Of a DNA stretch of 64,000 nt, positions 41,001 to 56,000 are shown in pieces. The stretch comes from Callaeas wilsoni (lineage: Eukaryota > Chordata > Aves > Passeriformes > Callaeidae). Under the pieces are notes generated by a model. That model was given only the letters and a program-made list of their open reading frames with translations. It did not search any database and was not told the origin of the DNA. The translations under genes were made by a program, and so were the position numbers. Positions within the stretch are counted from its first letter, which is position 1. Every line of letters begins with the position of its first letter. The stretch covers positions 1-64,000 of the forward strand of contig VWPU01019131.1 of the NCBI GenBank assembly GCA_013398955.1. The letters are read 5' to 3'.

Positions 41001-44000
41001 CACTCAACTCAGCTTTGGTTTTTACCCAATTTTTTTAAATTTGTCTAAATTAAAAAGCAACATTAGGAGCATGGATCTCACCATACACACACTGATGTAA
41101 GAGTGCAGCTTAGTACGTCAACAGAGCACAGCACAGCCAACTTCAGCTTTATATTTTGCAGGAGTATCCCAAGTATGTGACTGTTACACTGAAAAAACCT
41201 CAGAATTTTTGTGTAATCTTAATTAAAATGAAATTTTAACTGCAAAATCAGCACAAGTCTCCAGAACTTGGCACCATGTCCTTGAATTCACCGAACTTTA
41301 TTCTGAAGATTTCACAGCTATTTCAGTAGTAAGACCTGAACTCAGACCTGTTTTCAGTGGAGTGTTTTATGTCAGAATGGTAACTGAGATTTCTTTAAAC
41401 AGTTAGAAGGTGAAAAAAACATGTATTCCTCACATTGGTAAGCATTCCTATGCATTTCAAGACAAAATTCTCTAACTAAAAATCACAAATAAGGTCTTTC
41501 CTTCCATATCCTTAACAGCAGAAGCTTCATTTACATAGCAGTTTTGTTGGCAGGTGATAAGAGAAGAAAAGCATCCAAATATAAATATACATAGAGTGTT
41601 TCCAGCCTGTGATCCAACCTGGGAAACTCTGTGTGCTTTTAAGGGTCTAATTAAGCTCAACAAAAAAGTATGATATGACACCAGTATTTAGTCACTTTTC
41701 TGATTATACCAGGCTACTTCAAAACTGGGACTACTTCATAGTTGGACTGGACTAGACTAGTCTAGTCTCTGTATGGAGACATGGGGTTTTTTCCTTACAG
41801 TATCTAATGGAGGCCTACAAGAAAGCTGGAGAGGGACTTTTTACATGTAATGACAAGACATGAGGCAATGGCTTTACACTGATAGAGGGCATATTAGTGT
41901 GGTCTAGTTGAAGGTGCCCCTGCCCATTGCTCAGAGGTTAGAATAGATGTTGCTTCCAATCCAAACCACCATTTGATTCTATGAAATGTAGAAAACAAGA
42001 CACGAATTCTGATTTTGCAGAATAAATATCAAAGCAAAAATAAGAAGTTTTAACTACTTGTTCAAAACTTCTCACTGTGTAAATGGTTGGCATTATCATT
42101 CTTGCCACAGACTAGCTGCATCTGAAGACCATAAGTAATATTAAACAAAAGGCCATTCCAGCAAATTAAAAACAATGCAACTAAAATCAGCAACTAAATT
42201 CACAAAATAAACCAGTTAACATACAGAACAAAATTCTACAAAGTACCTTCTGTTTACTAACCGAAGATAAGAAAGAACAAAGAATGTCAGACTACCCTGC
42301 ACAGCTACAATGTGAGCATATAAAGCAGTAAGTTAAATACTGCCCTAACACTACGCAATCTTCCTCCAGACATCCCTACACTCACAAGATTAGAAAAAAA
42401 AAATAAATCTATCCATTAGTTTTTTTCAGTTTATTTTTAAAAGCCAGGAAGAAAAACACCACTAAAATTCACATCAATCTCTTCCCACTTGGTTTTGCTT
42501 CATAAAACTGACTTAATCATACAACTACCTAGTGCAATGCAAAGTAAAATAAAATATTAAACAAGAAACAAAATTACCTTAAAAGCAAAGAAAGCAAGCA
42601 TAAAAGCCAGCTAATTGTTCCTAGATTACTACATTATAATCTCTTCAGCAAAATAAATTGTTCTGACAAAGCAAAGGCAGACCGATCACAAGTTTTGCCT
42701 GCAGCTTTCAATATCAGTGAGGATCAGATACTTTAGCTATGTTTTTTGGCGGGGCATCTGTAACCTGTATGGATGCAGGCCTCAGTAAGCATAAAAACCA
42801 GCCAAGGGCACAGAAGCTCCACAAGTGAGAAACTGATGAGCTTCACAGAGCTATGCTGTGGCTGCACAGCTGCAGGCTGAGCTTTCAGGCACACATGGGC
42901 ACATCTGCTGGATCCAAGTTCTCATCTGTGCAGATGAGGAGTGCATATGTTCTCCATCTCCAACCTGGCCCTTACTTTTAAGTCAGTTTGTAACAAGAGG
43001 GCTGAACCTCTGTTGCTCTTTGTTGCTCTGTTGCTCTCATATAACTATAAGCTACTGCACCTGCCTGACCTGTATCTGCAACAGAGGTTATGACACTTGC
43101 AACTGAGCTGGCCTGGGGGACAAGGAAGATGGCCCTCATTTACTCTCCTGTTCCTAGCAGCCTATAAGTGTGTTTTAGTTTTCAGATTTTATCATTTATT
43201 AGTACTAACGAGATCAAAATCAGAATCAAGCTAAAGGTAGCTACAGGAAAAAAAAAAAAAATTTTTTTTGTCACAACTACAAAATACTTAAATCTTACAC
43301 TGTAGTTTGGATTAAGTTAGACAGAATTCTGTCTGCAGACAAAGGAAATAACTCCGTAATTCAGAAAAGCAATGATAAGTAGGAAGGAGAGAGCCTACCT
43401 AATGAAATGATAGACTCCAACAGTAAAAGTGCTTAAGTGAGGTGAGGAAAATGGATGACAAAGAAGAGACATTTTAATTTTTCCAGAATGTCTGCTTTTT
43501 ATGTTGGTTGCAGAGTTTTGGAAAGGCAGTCAAAGATGCAACAGTAAAAGAGGTATTCTCATATCGCCGATTGTATTAGCTGTATCGGCAACACAAGTTT
43601 GTGAAGGCAAAGAATGAACATGACAGACATGCCCTATAATAGATGCAAGGAATTAACAATTCAGCTTGATTAAAACAGTTTAAGAATGCACAAGCCCAGT
43701 GGTGGAACTCTTGGCAGCATAGTGAATGTTAAATGCTAGTGATGTTAAATACTAAAGGACCTAAGCCTACCTTAGGCCCAACAGAACAGTGAGTATCGGT
43801 CATGTTAATTCACGTTTTACTGTTTCATTGAACTGTTAAATACAGTAAGGATTAAAAATAAAAGTCAATACAAAGAATGAAAACTACACAACTCAGGGTT
43901 GCTAAATAATATTGTCAAATTACAAACAGAGAGAGTTTGTCTTTACATCACTGGAAAGCAAGTATTAAAGTAACTGATTCTCACTAGCAGAATTACATGC

Positions 44001-47000
44001 TTGGAGCATTCCCTCTTTTTTTTTCCACTCCCTCAGCACAATTATTGAATCCACTCAGATAACACAAGAAAAGAAAAATACAGTTGTATGGAGACAGAGG
44101 GTGCTCCACAAAACCAAGATTTGCTTACGATAGTGCAGAACTTAAACAAAAATTTGACAGTTTCACATATTGTGTCAAAGGTGATGGTCAAGAAACACTG
44201 AAACAAAAACCCTTATTCAACCAACTGACTCCAAACCATCCGAGAAGGACTGATCTCCTCATGATAAATCTTGGGACTTAGCATACACTGTCTGACAATC
44301 CTCTGTCAATCCACCACAGTCCATGTGTATTCCTCAGTAGCTTGAAAAGGTCTGTGGTTAATTATGTTATTTGGATATGACAATATACCCACCCATTAAA
44401 AGCTACAAACCAGTATGAGGTCAAACAACTACATTTTCAAGATACTCAATTCTAGTAAACATCCACACATGATTTTCCATAATTCAAACAAACAAGAGTT
44501 AAAGTAGTGAGTTTCCCTTTGACTATTATTTAGGAAGTTCCACAAGCCATGGACTAAGCTGCTGTGTTCAGCCACAGAACACTAACTAGCAACTGAGAAG
44601 AGGCATACTAAGTCTCAACAATAAGACAAATGCAAGACTTATTTTGGGCAGTCACCATGATCTAAATAAACAATTATAGAGAAGAGCATGAGAACTGAAC
44701 AGAATCTTTTCAGACAGCAAGTACTCACTGTCCAGTACTTCAGAAGTTGCCAGATGGGCTCTGCAAATGTGGTTGGATGTACACTTACTGTTTTATTCCT
44801 TGCCCACTACACTTACTATGGAAGCAAAGGAAATCACACAAAGCAAAAAGCTACACACATCTGTAAGGTAAGAGAAATAAAAATAAGGTGTAGGCACAGC
44901 ACAACCCATTCCATATTAAAGACAATTTTAGACAGTACTAATCCACCACTAGAAAAGGGAAAAATGGCACAAGATGAAATTCAAAAAAGTAATTAAACTT
45001 CCAGTAGCCTTTAAGGAAGAAACTACTTGCAAGAACAGGAAGAGAAAACTGCTTCAAACATAACTAAGTGATGGAGGCACACCCAGAAAGTCATGTGGAG
45101 TCAAGAGAATAAGAAAGTGAAGTGTAGGAGTCCTTCAGATGCATGTAGTGTACAATAAAAACAGAGTAAGATCTAATACACAGCCATGGAAAAGTAGGGC
45201 TTGTAACTTTGTCAAAACTGCTTCTCATCATGCAGTAGTTCCTCTTGTACACCTCCCTGTCTTGTCTCCATGTGGTTTCCCCAGGGAGAAAAGTTCGATG
45301 CCATTGTCCCAGTTACTTGTATAGAAAGCTTAAGGACAAACCAAAGCTGTGCAGCTTTTACAACCTTTAAAAAATAAAGGACCTGGCCTTTCTAAGCCAT
45401 ATATAGAAGTTTAAACAGACTTAAGTGTAAGAGCAAACAGCCAAAGACACACTTGAAGTGGATACATAGGTGCAGTACTGATGCCTTATCCAGCTACCTA
45501 AAAACAGAGGCCAGACAAAATTAAAGGAATAAAAAGCTGTTATATTTATTGAAGGGCCTTCAGGTACATTTTCGGGCAGAAGAATCCCACCCAGGGGCTA
45601 CACCCAAAAATGGATGATGGGTCACATCATACTTTTATAAGTTTGGTCCATTTGCATATAGAGGGTTAATTTTCTAATTACACCTTCAAGTAATGAAGTA
45701 ATTTACCCCGAGTTTGCTACCCCTAACTCACTTTTATTTACATTTCTTGTGGCCTGAGACAGTAAGGTATCCTTGATTCCCAGGCCTAGAGAGGAATTGT
45801 TGTGTTTGACCAAAATGGGAAAGCAGTAGCTAACACTCTGTATGGAGTTCAGTTATACGCTATAGAGTTATAGGATTACAAATATATGAAAAATATAAAC
45901 GCTAAAATCCTAAGGCATCAGTATCTACAAATCCAACTTACCTGACCACTATAAATACTTTAGAGCAGTACCATGCACAAGCAACACACAAATTCTGAAA
46001 AAAACTTACATACAAAGATACATACTTCACAAGCGGTAACATAATATCCCAGTTAAAGGGACACAAAGCCTACAGTGAAAAATAAGAGGTCAGTATTTTT
46101 TCGGAGGCTCTAGTTCGAGCATGGCATTCAGTAGTGACTTACCTATTAGTACTAAGAAAACCCTTTAACATTGCACAGAATTTTATTATGAGCTAAAAAT
46201 GTATAAATTGTACAGATTGATTACTATTGATCATGAAGTAGTGTTAGAAATATTTGAAATGGGACTGAAACCTGATCAGAAAAGAACAATATGAATCTGA
46301 AAACATACACCTCTAAACATGAGTGCATTCATCCATGCAATGCAGGGCAAAGGAGACAAACAGTGCAGTTCCTCTCACACTGTCTTGAAGGCATAGGATT
46401 CCACCTGAAAACTAAACTGAAGAGCTTATTTATGTGAAGGTTTTTTCCCCTCCTCACATCCATTCCCTTGATTTGTACCTTTCACTACCCCATCTTTTTA
46501 ATTCCTCTCTTATTCATGAAGGCCCTATCTAATAATTCAATTCTCCATGCTGGTCCAGCTCCCACTTGCTCATCTCTTACAAGTTTTCAGTATTTAAAAT
46601 ACAGCAGGGCAAGTAGTACTTATGGACAGGCTCTTACTGCAACACTCTCAATTCTAGTATATGACTGTTGAAGTAACTTTTGTATTAATATCATATATAA
46701 AATCTCAGGGGGTAGCTATTACAGCTCAAACTTTGAAAAATACACTGAATTTACCATTGCTGGAGTAAACTCCTGTGCCTTCATTTAGAACTCTTACCAG
46801 CACAATTTTTAATTTTTTTTTTTTAATTTTTTTCTTTTTACTCACTTGGCCACAGACTGGATAACTTTAGAAGATGTATCCTTAATATTAGTGAAAAATC
46901 GCTCTGTTCCACCCCTCAGAATATCAAAGAACCCTCCATAAGTCTGGTCACATTCCGCAACGGTCAGGCCTAGAGTAGTTGAATAAAAATAATTGTACTT

Positions 47001-50000
47001 TATTATGGAGCCCATTTCAGGATATGACTTACAGTATGTTGCCTATAAAGCTGGAAGGAAGTGAATGCACATACAGGCTACACTTTGCTGTAAGGCTCAC
47101 AGCTCTAAAGTTCTCCTTAATTATGATCTATGCAAAAAAATAGTACTTCCTGCAGTCATGAGTTGCTAGTTATATACTTAACACATTGTTTAATTTGTTG
47201 TCTGTATTTATGAGAAAACAAGGTAAAAAATTCTGGAAGTAAGGCATGTGTTTCATAGTGTCAATGCAGCAAAACACTGCCTTTCTTTAGTATCGGTTTC
47301 TAAAGTGCAGCTTATCATTAGCAGATCTACTTAATCATCTCCAGTAGACATATTTAAATGCAGGGCTTCAGAAGTAGCTGGCATAGTTAAGCTTAAGTTT
47401 TAAGCACAACATCCCAGACAGCACAACATCACAGCACAATATCCCTATTAATATGATTGTATAAAACAAACAGTAGGCATTCTTGCACAAAACAGATGAC
47501 CACACAGACTTTTGATTATAATTGCATTAGGATGCTGGATTCTTCCACACAAATTGATGTACATATAATAGTGCAATAAATGTTACCCAATTTTAACATT
47601 TTGCCTGGAAAATTAATATTCCTTGCCTCACTGACAGTTCATCTTAATTAATATCAAGCAAGAAATATCAAGCTGGGAGGAAAACTGAATACAATATGAA
47701 ATCGTCCCTTGGTATCTTCTATATTAGTTGAAGTCCTCCATATTCAGATATAGTTAACTCAGGTGCAGAAAGAATAGTAAAAAACTATATGTAAAAATAA
47801 GCCTATCAAGCTTACTTTCTTTATTATATTAAGTACTTTCAACTGAATGTACTCTGGAATATCCATTTCTACAGACTAAGTATGTCTGCTTTAAATTGTG
47901 TCATTTTGGAGACATGTTCTGGTTGATTCCATTTAGTTCTGCTAATCCAACCTCTGTTTTTCTCAGATGGAACCCCAACTCGTCCTCCTCCTCCCTGTGG
48001 TGCAACCCTCTCCTGAAGTCCAGCCTGGACAATGCTCCCATAATCAGCTGGGCTCAAGGCAGTATCAGCTACAGCTGTTTCTGAAACTGCTGACTGGATA
48101 GTCACTAGACTGAATTTAGACTGCTGCCTTTTCCCTTTGCGGCTGTCAGGCACAGATCTTTTGAAAGTGAAAAACTAAATAGCTCTCGACTACTATCACT
48201 GTCAGATCCACTTCAAAATATCATAGGGGGTCAAAAGTCTTCTTGGGCAGGAGAGGAGAGAGAGGTGGACCCAGATGCTTACGGAAGTATTTCTTCCTCA
48301 TACAGACTTTTTGCAGTCTAAAATAAACACATATGAGGTCAGCAACTTCCAAGCATTACTGAACTACTATGGTCCATAGCCACAATCCCTACAATCGCTT
48401 CTGCACTTCTTTATTAAGCTCTCTCATCTGCCAGACATGAAGCCCATTTTAACACAAAGTGATACCAACACACCACAAACAGCTGCTATCTTTTTATGTT
48501 GTAACACACTTGATGTTAAACAGTTGCTCTTGAAAAGCAAGGGCAACACTTGCTTTTTTTACCTCAGAGATTCAGCGTTCAACACAAACTCAGGCTAGGT
48601 CCTGACTGCAGCACCTTCTGCCACAAGGTAACAATGTTTCAATTAAAATACAGAACCTGAGGATTTTTAAGAGTTTAAATTCAAACTCCTATTAAATGCT
48701 GCTTTTTAGACAATGCACTCTCAAATACCATTGCCTCATTGAATCAAAGAATTTTGAGGTTTAAAATAAGATATTTTCACCTGTTTGTCATAACCTGAAG
48801 ACTCTTCTTCTACAGCTCTTATTGTTTAGACCATTATTGCTTCTCATATCCCCACTTCCATCAAGTTTTAGTTCACTTATGTCAACACTCCTGCCTCTAC
48901 CAGTCAATAGTGCACTTTAAATTAGTTTCCATAGGAAAGCTAATTTTTATCTTGCACAGCAATGAACTTGAGAAATTCATATTTGCATGTATCAACATAA
49001 AATCAAACCTTGCAAAAAAATAATACAAGGTTAGAAGCAATGATAAAAATGCCAAATAGCTAGTACTACTACAAAACATCTAAAACCCCCAAATGACTTT
49101 TTTCCCCCATAGAAGATATGCAATTGTCTTTACACCAAAATGACATCTCTTTTTGAACATACCTGCATTGTACAAATTGTTGAGCTGCCCGGCAGGCTTG
49201 GAGCTCTGTGAAACAGAGGTCACGGATGTCCGAGGCTGAGCATTGTTTCCATAGCCTCCGTTTTGTTCCAGGAGCTGAGGAGAATAATACTCCAGGTGAG
49301 TATTTTCTTGCTAATTCAGCCATTTTGCTGTCCTTGGCAAATTACTGCTACTTGGTGAGAAAAAGCAAACTGAGCCTCAGGACAAAGCCAGAAAGGTAAG
49401 ATACACTAATTGACTCACCTGCAGTATTGTGCAAATTAAGCATTGAACAGGAGATGCCTAAGCAGGTTTCAAGTTAGTGTAGGCAGAGCCTTCGTATATG
49501 AAGTTTTTCTGTGCAAGCTAATTATGATAAACCATAGCATGTCAGAGTGCTAGCATACTAAAGAATAAACCAAGAGGATGAAAAGATTTTCAAAAAGCAG
49601 TAAGAAACACTAAATTCCCTTTAAGGTCTCTGTGCTTTAAGGGCATATTTTCAAATATACTACAAGTGATACTCATCAATTCAACTGAACTTCAAAATAA
49701 ATTAGTGCAAAATTTTCAAAATACTAAGGGACAGGCGATTTGGTCTGAAATCTGTTACTAAATGCACATACACTGCAGAGGACAGAAATGAGGCCTAATC
49801 AATAATACTCCTCATGAGACATTTTTACCTCTGTGATGGGGGATTTAGGATTGACATTCCTGGCTGCTGCAATCTCCTGCAGCTGATTCACAAGTTCAGT
49901 GATTGACAACCTCTCCTCTGGGTTCACTTTCAAAGTGGAGCCTAAAAAAAGGAGATTCAGACAATGTAACAAACTCTTCAGAGCTTTTCTCCCAACTGAT

Positions 50001-53000
50001 AATAATTTCTTCAATACATTCCAGTGCAATAAGCAAACACATGAACAGAGTGGAGAAACTGCTAAATCATATCTAAATATAATTCTCATAATAGTATCCA
50101 TGAGAAAAAAACAATGGGGTCAATAATATTTCAAAGCATACACCCTGAGATCAGTTAATAAAGAGCATTAGATGTAACTCTGTCTAATCCTGTTGGAGTT
50201 GGATAAATTTCTGGAACACTAATTAACATTTCCAGTAATGCATTCAAAATCTAAAGTAAATAGAATTTTTTAAACAAGTTCAAAGAAACCAAATCAAAAC
50301 ACTAGTTGTTCCAATGGACTAAATCAGGCACTACGTAAGACACTTAACTAAAAAAGCAACTTTCACATAAAATTTTGTGATTTTTTTATAATGGATTAAG
50401 ATTATTAATAAAATAAAAAGTTGCTGCAGTTTACCTTTTTCATCATCGTATGTCAGTAACATTTAACTATCAGTAAAACAACTGTCAATAACAACATGTA
50501 TCCACAAAGACACCAAATTAAATAACACTGTAAACTTACGAATGAGATCATGAAACACAGAATAGCGGGTGTCATTCTGTGGGATGACATATTTCCCATT
50601 GACTATGCGAAGTTTAGCTCCATCTTCAAATGGGTGTTGCCTAAAGCACAGCAAGTACAGGATACAGCCCAGAGCCTACAGAGATAAACAGAAATACTGC
50701 ATAGAATCATGGAGTCATTTAGGCTGGAAAAGACTAACGATCCTCAAGTTCAAACGTTAACTCAGCACTGCCAAGTCCAGCACTAAACCATGTCCCTCAG
50801 TACCATATCTACACGTCTTTTACGACCTCCAGAGATGGTAACTCAACCACTGCCCTGGATGGTCTCTTCCAATGTCCAATAATCCTTCCAGTGAAGAAGG
50901 ATTCTAACATCTTCTAACATCCAACCTAAATCTCCCCTTGTGCAACTTGAGGCCATTTCCTCTTGTCCTATCACTTGTTACTTGAGAAAAGTATTCCTAT
51001 CTATTTTTAAAAATAATTTAAAAGTCATTACAAGAAATCCATTTTGTGAATTTCACAGTATACAAAAATGAGTAGTCTTGCCATACTAAGCATGTCCAAG
51101 AACAGGATTGTTCTTTCAAAAAAAGTTCAGAAGTTTTATTCATATCTTCATCCTGTGCTGCAAGGAGACATTTTATTTGTGAGGATAGAATTTGGTCTAA
51201 CTTAGACACGTTGTTATGCAATACAACAGCTAGGTGATTACAAAAGTGTTAAGCAAATTCCTTAAATGACATTAGGGAGACACACAACAATCTCTCTAAA
51301 ACACATCTTTTGATAAAGGTTTGAAGAAAATAAGCCCAAAATTACAGTCCCTTTATTCCCTACAGTCAGACGGTTATTCAACTCTGGGAACAATAAAATT
51401 TAAGACCATTTTCAGACAAGTTCATTCCAGCTTCAAAAATCACAAAACCTGGACTACCACATCCTGGGAACTTTGAAGTTCCTTTATGTGTCCAACCTGA
51501 GATTTTTGTAATATGAGAAGACACCAACTAACAAAAGTCAGTTTTGAATTCTAATCTCTGAATAATTTAGGTGTAATAGATTAGCTAGGATAACTGGATC
51601 TGTTAATGAAGTAAATGTAAATTAATACTTTTTTTTGAAATAAGATATGAAATATGCTGGCAGAGTTATACTATTGTAACAGAAACATGTTCCAATTCAC
51701 CTATAAAAGTCTGATAATAAAGCATGCAATGCCTCCACGTAACTGCTGGCACAATGAATTGGAAAATTCCTCCTCAAAGATTCTTATGAATCCCAGCATG
51801 TATAGTTGCTTAAGCATATGGTCTTTTACAGTCCTCACAAATGAAGCAATCCACTGAAGATGTTACCTAAGCAAACTGCCCACTGCCTCCAGTCCTCTGA
51901 GTGCATCACCTCCAACTGCCCTTGGTTGTCAATTTATCCCAAGAACAGCTTCCAAGGTCTGAAAGTTATTGAAGTCCTTGAAGTCTAGGGATTTAGTTAC
52001 TCCAAAACACTAAGGGAGTCTCTCAGTCCAAGACCAGAAATAAAGTACATATGTTAATTCTCTATATTCTTGCACATTTTTGTCAGGCTGTGGAAAAAAA
52101 CTCTCTGCAATGTACACATGGAAGCGTCACACAGTTCACACTAACTAATCCAGCAGGGCAGTACAGAATACCATCTATTTTTCCACGAAATCCTTGCTTA
52201 CAAAGTAGATCATCATTTAGTTAGAGGAACAAAAATACTCCCTGTGCAGTCCAAGACACGCTGCACATCAGGAGAGAGCACCCACAGCCACACAGGACAG
52301 AAAAGCACCAAGGCAATCAGGTGAACACTCACGAAATGGAGAGGCCACTCAGATTTGATTTTTGCTTCAATTGCTGGAGAATGTTTTTAATTCCCTCTGT
52401 TTTACCTGTAACTTAGGATTGTAACCGTGATAAATTTTGGCTGTTTTAAACACTGTCATTCAATTTAGCTAGAAGGCCATTTCAGTTGCAGCAAGGCAAT
52501 TCCTCAAAGCCAACACCATCCACACAGCCTCAGCACTGCTACACTTAACAGAAGAGTCCATTTCCAAGATGTTGTCCCAAAGCTGCAAAGTCTCTCTACA
52601 GAAGTTGCCATCTGAGCACTCACATGCCAGAAGGTAAAAAAAACGCAGAACCACAAAGTGATCAAAAATAACTGGGAGTAACTTTTTGACCTGCTACTGG
52701 GCCTTTACCAGCAACTAATTTAAACCTCCCTTAAGGAGACAGTGGGGTTTTTGGAGGGTTGAGATAGTGTTTGGGGTTTGAGGGGATAAGGAAGGGGTGG
52801 GATTGTTTGGAACAAATATTGTTATTTTTCCCCTGACTAGCTTCAGGCAACAAGCAGCACACTTGAAGTTCTATAGTACAGCTGCAGGATGGCACAGATA
52901 TTACACCAAAGTACTTTTAAAGTCAAATTGAACAATCTCTCTAGGTTTCATGTCATTTAGCTTACATTGAATTAGAACCTGCAGAATGTCTTGCATGGAC

Positions 53001-56000
53001 CATTAAGATTTTTTAATTAGATATTGGTAAGGAGAACCAAACTTTGAAGTCTTGCTCCTTGACAAACATTTCCAAAGTCAACTTCTTTGCTTTTTCAGAA
53101 ATCTTTGAGAATGAGAGGGTAGAAAGGGCATTTCAAGCAAAAGATAATCTCTGTGGAGAAAAATCACTTGACAAGGAAAAGCCTTGTCACTTAGTTGAAT
53201 TTCAGTTCAGGAATTCACAGCAATTTTGAAAACAAGTAACTAAAACATGGAGCTATTTGGATTAATTATTTATTTTCTGATCTTTAGACTTAGGTAGGAA
53301 ATGCACAACAAGCAGTTAGCCAAGTCTAAGAACCTCTGGTCTTATAATTGATACCTAAATCACATTCCCATTGTGGAGTCAATGTGGTTGATAACTAATC
53401 TTTGATCTGTGCTGCTGTTCTAAGACAGACATTACTTCCTTTGTTTTTAAGCTGACACAGACTCAAGAGTGCTAACCACTCTACCTGCTTTCTTTGGAAA
53501 ACTGCTTTGTTTATCCTAACCACAAATTACAAATCATTTATGCTTCCAGAGACAGGGCTATATTCTACTGCCAAATACTTCGCATATTTTTATTGAACCC
53601 AAAGCATAAAGGAAAAAACACATAACAGTACATTCCAACCAAGGTATGGTAAATGAAATGTATCTTCCCAAAATACAGAAGGAGACAATTACCATGTTAA
53701 CACTAACATATACAGACTTATTTTAAACAAAAAAATAAAAGGCAATTGTCCTTTTGAGTTCCTTTTGAAATGTGAATTAAACACATTTCTAGTTTTGTGT
53801 TTAACTGGATGTAATACTGGCTCAGACTGACAGTATTTCTGGCATGTAAAGAGACCGAGTGGTCAGAAAAATGTGTTTTACTTGGTGTTTCTTCACATGC
53901 TACAAGAACATCACCAACACCTGTACAAACCAAACAAGAGTTTCCACAGTATCTGGCAACTAATTTAATAAACGGAATGAAGTTCCAAGATTCCATATAA
54001 AAACTTTTAAGGCACCAGCATTACATTTTCTCAATTTGTCTTTTGCCATGCTGCTCATACAGGTAAGAACTGAACAGGTTGACAACTGCCTCTGTAAAAA
54101 GCATCCCACAAACTAAGTCCCTAAGCACTACACTACTGGGGAGTACCTCAGTGCTGCAACATTATGCAGCTGGAAAAGGTACAGCTGAGGATTTAATATT
54201 TACCTTTAATTATCACTACAGATTTTTTAGTAAACGCGAACAGCTTATCATCCTTTCTATACAAAGCATGAATGATCTCTGCATTGTTGTCAGCCTTGCT
54301 ATCTGTCAATATTTTAGCTACATGCTATACCTCGACATAACCATTTTGAACTCAGCAATGGGCTGTCCCAGGATGATATGTGTGGCAGAGCATGAAAAGC
54401 AGGAATCTGAATCCTAAGTATTCTGGATTTATGCTGGCAAGCTCCAACTAGGCAACAGTTCTACTGAATGTTGGAGAAGTTCAGCACTGCCTCTCAAACA
54501 GAAGTCAAGCTTGGTCTGGGAGAAAACTTTGAACAGCACATCTCATTCTTTTAACATTTAGATACAGAGTCCATACTATTTAAGTTTCTTTTGATCTAAG
54601 ACAGCATCCTACATTTATTTTGGTGCTTTAGTTATTTAATTAACAAAAAATCACAAAGCCTGCAAAATAAGTTTCACTATGACATGAGCAACTATGATGC
54701 AGCAAGAAAAAATATTATTCTTACCCAAATGTCTTGCTTTTCACCAATTGGAAAATTTGAATACAAGTCTATCATTTCTGGTGTCCTGTACATTGGTGTT
54801 GTATTCCTTGTGATCTGCAGAAGACAGAATTTATTGAAACAATCTTGAACAATGAGCTCTAACAGCATTCAACCAAGGAAACAGCTCTCCATGTAGAATG
54901 GATAGTACTCCCATTTTTAAAATTAATTTCAGAAACACTTGCCAAGGAAAAAGCCATCAACTGAATCCTGCAATAGTCACAACAGCTTTGACATAGTGTC
55001 ACGTGAAGACAGCAGTACTCAAATAACACTGTGATAGCCAAGAGTCCTCCCAAAGAGCAAAGTACATAAACTGACTGTTCTGCACGAGACAAAAATGGAT
55101 AGGAACACTACTTCCAAAAACTAACAATTAGCCAATAAGTGAATTCATGCTTCAGTGTGTCTCTCTCACTTTCTCTGCACACTTAATGACAGTGCAGACA
55201 CATCCAAAGACAAACTCTGGTCATAAGAATACCTGAAAAGACCTTTCTATCACCTTTTTGCATAGACTATACAAGACAGTGGTACAACATCATCATTTCA
55301 CCAGTGGAGTGCTTTCCAAGAATACCAGATTGCAAAACGGGACATTTACAGAGACTTGTGATGTCAGAAGTTGCACACATAAACTTAAGTGTATTTCTCT
55401 TGCTGACGTACTACATCAGATTTACCAGCATGACTCTCAACTCTAAACTAAGAACAAATGCACTTTGCAAAAGTACACTGCATGCTAGATTTGGTTACTG
55501 TAGTCCAAAGCACTGCAATACTGCCCATTCCTATTCTGCTGAGCAGACTTGCCTCTCATTTACACATCATTCAACAAACAGATCAGAAAGAAGATGGGAC
55601 TCAGCCTGGCACAAGCAATTTCTTGTCAAGAGTGCCATTAGAAGAAGCCCTAGTAATCACTTCTATTTTCACAGCAGATTGCAGAATGGACACTGACCAT
55701 GATGAAGCAGTGTTTCTACACGTAGCTACAGAACACAAGCTATGATTGTAACTGCAGATAGCTTTTGAACTCTGGCAAAAAAAATACAAAACCAACATTT
55801 TATAAGTAACATTCTAACTGAAACAATCTTTAATTGACTTAGAAGTCTCAAGAATTAATACCAGATTAATAGTAACAATTAAATTAATCCACTGTTGATA
55901 TTAAAATTAAATCACGTTAAAATAGTCTCACCTCTTCTTCCACCAGTGCTCTCTTCTGTGCAGACCAGTTGTAGTCAGGATAGTAAGCTATAGTTGTAGC

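Larger units (their letters stand above)
38692..46845 (-). other. GAK: Largest GAK intron, with two LTRs and a CR1 fragment
   Basis: 8.15-kb intron before the short PTEN-domain exon. It holds a solo LTR (39155-39687), an 18-bp palindrome and a CR1 3' end (41750-41985), a GC-richer unexplained block (42760-43150) and a probable LTR (about 45490-45845). The long stretches 39700-41740 and 43160-45480 are AT-rich with nothing recognised. Confidence 0.85.
50676..54724 (-). other. GAK: GAK intron with a CR1 fragment and a G-rich tract
   Basis: 4.0-kb intron in the kinase coding region. It contains a CR1 3' end very close to the downstream exon (50702-50995) and a G-run tract (52744-52801). The rest is AT-rich with nothing I can name. 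Confidence 0.8.

Noticed and set aside
47869..48153. 94-codon minus-strand open frame in a GAK intron
   Set aside because: No phase-compatible splice link with the neighbouring GAK exons was needed or found, and no similarity is recognised.
54079..54417. 112-codon plus-strand open frame
   Set aside because: AT-rich chance frame in an intron, antisense to GAK, with no domain.
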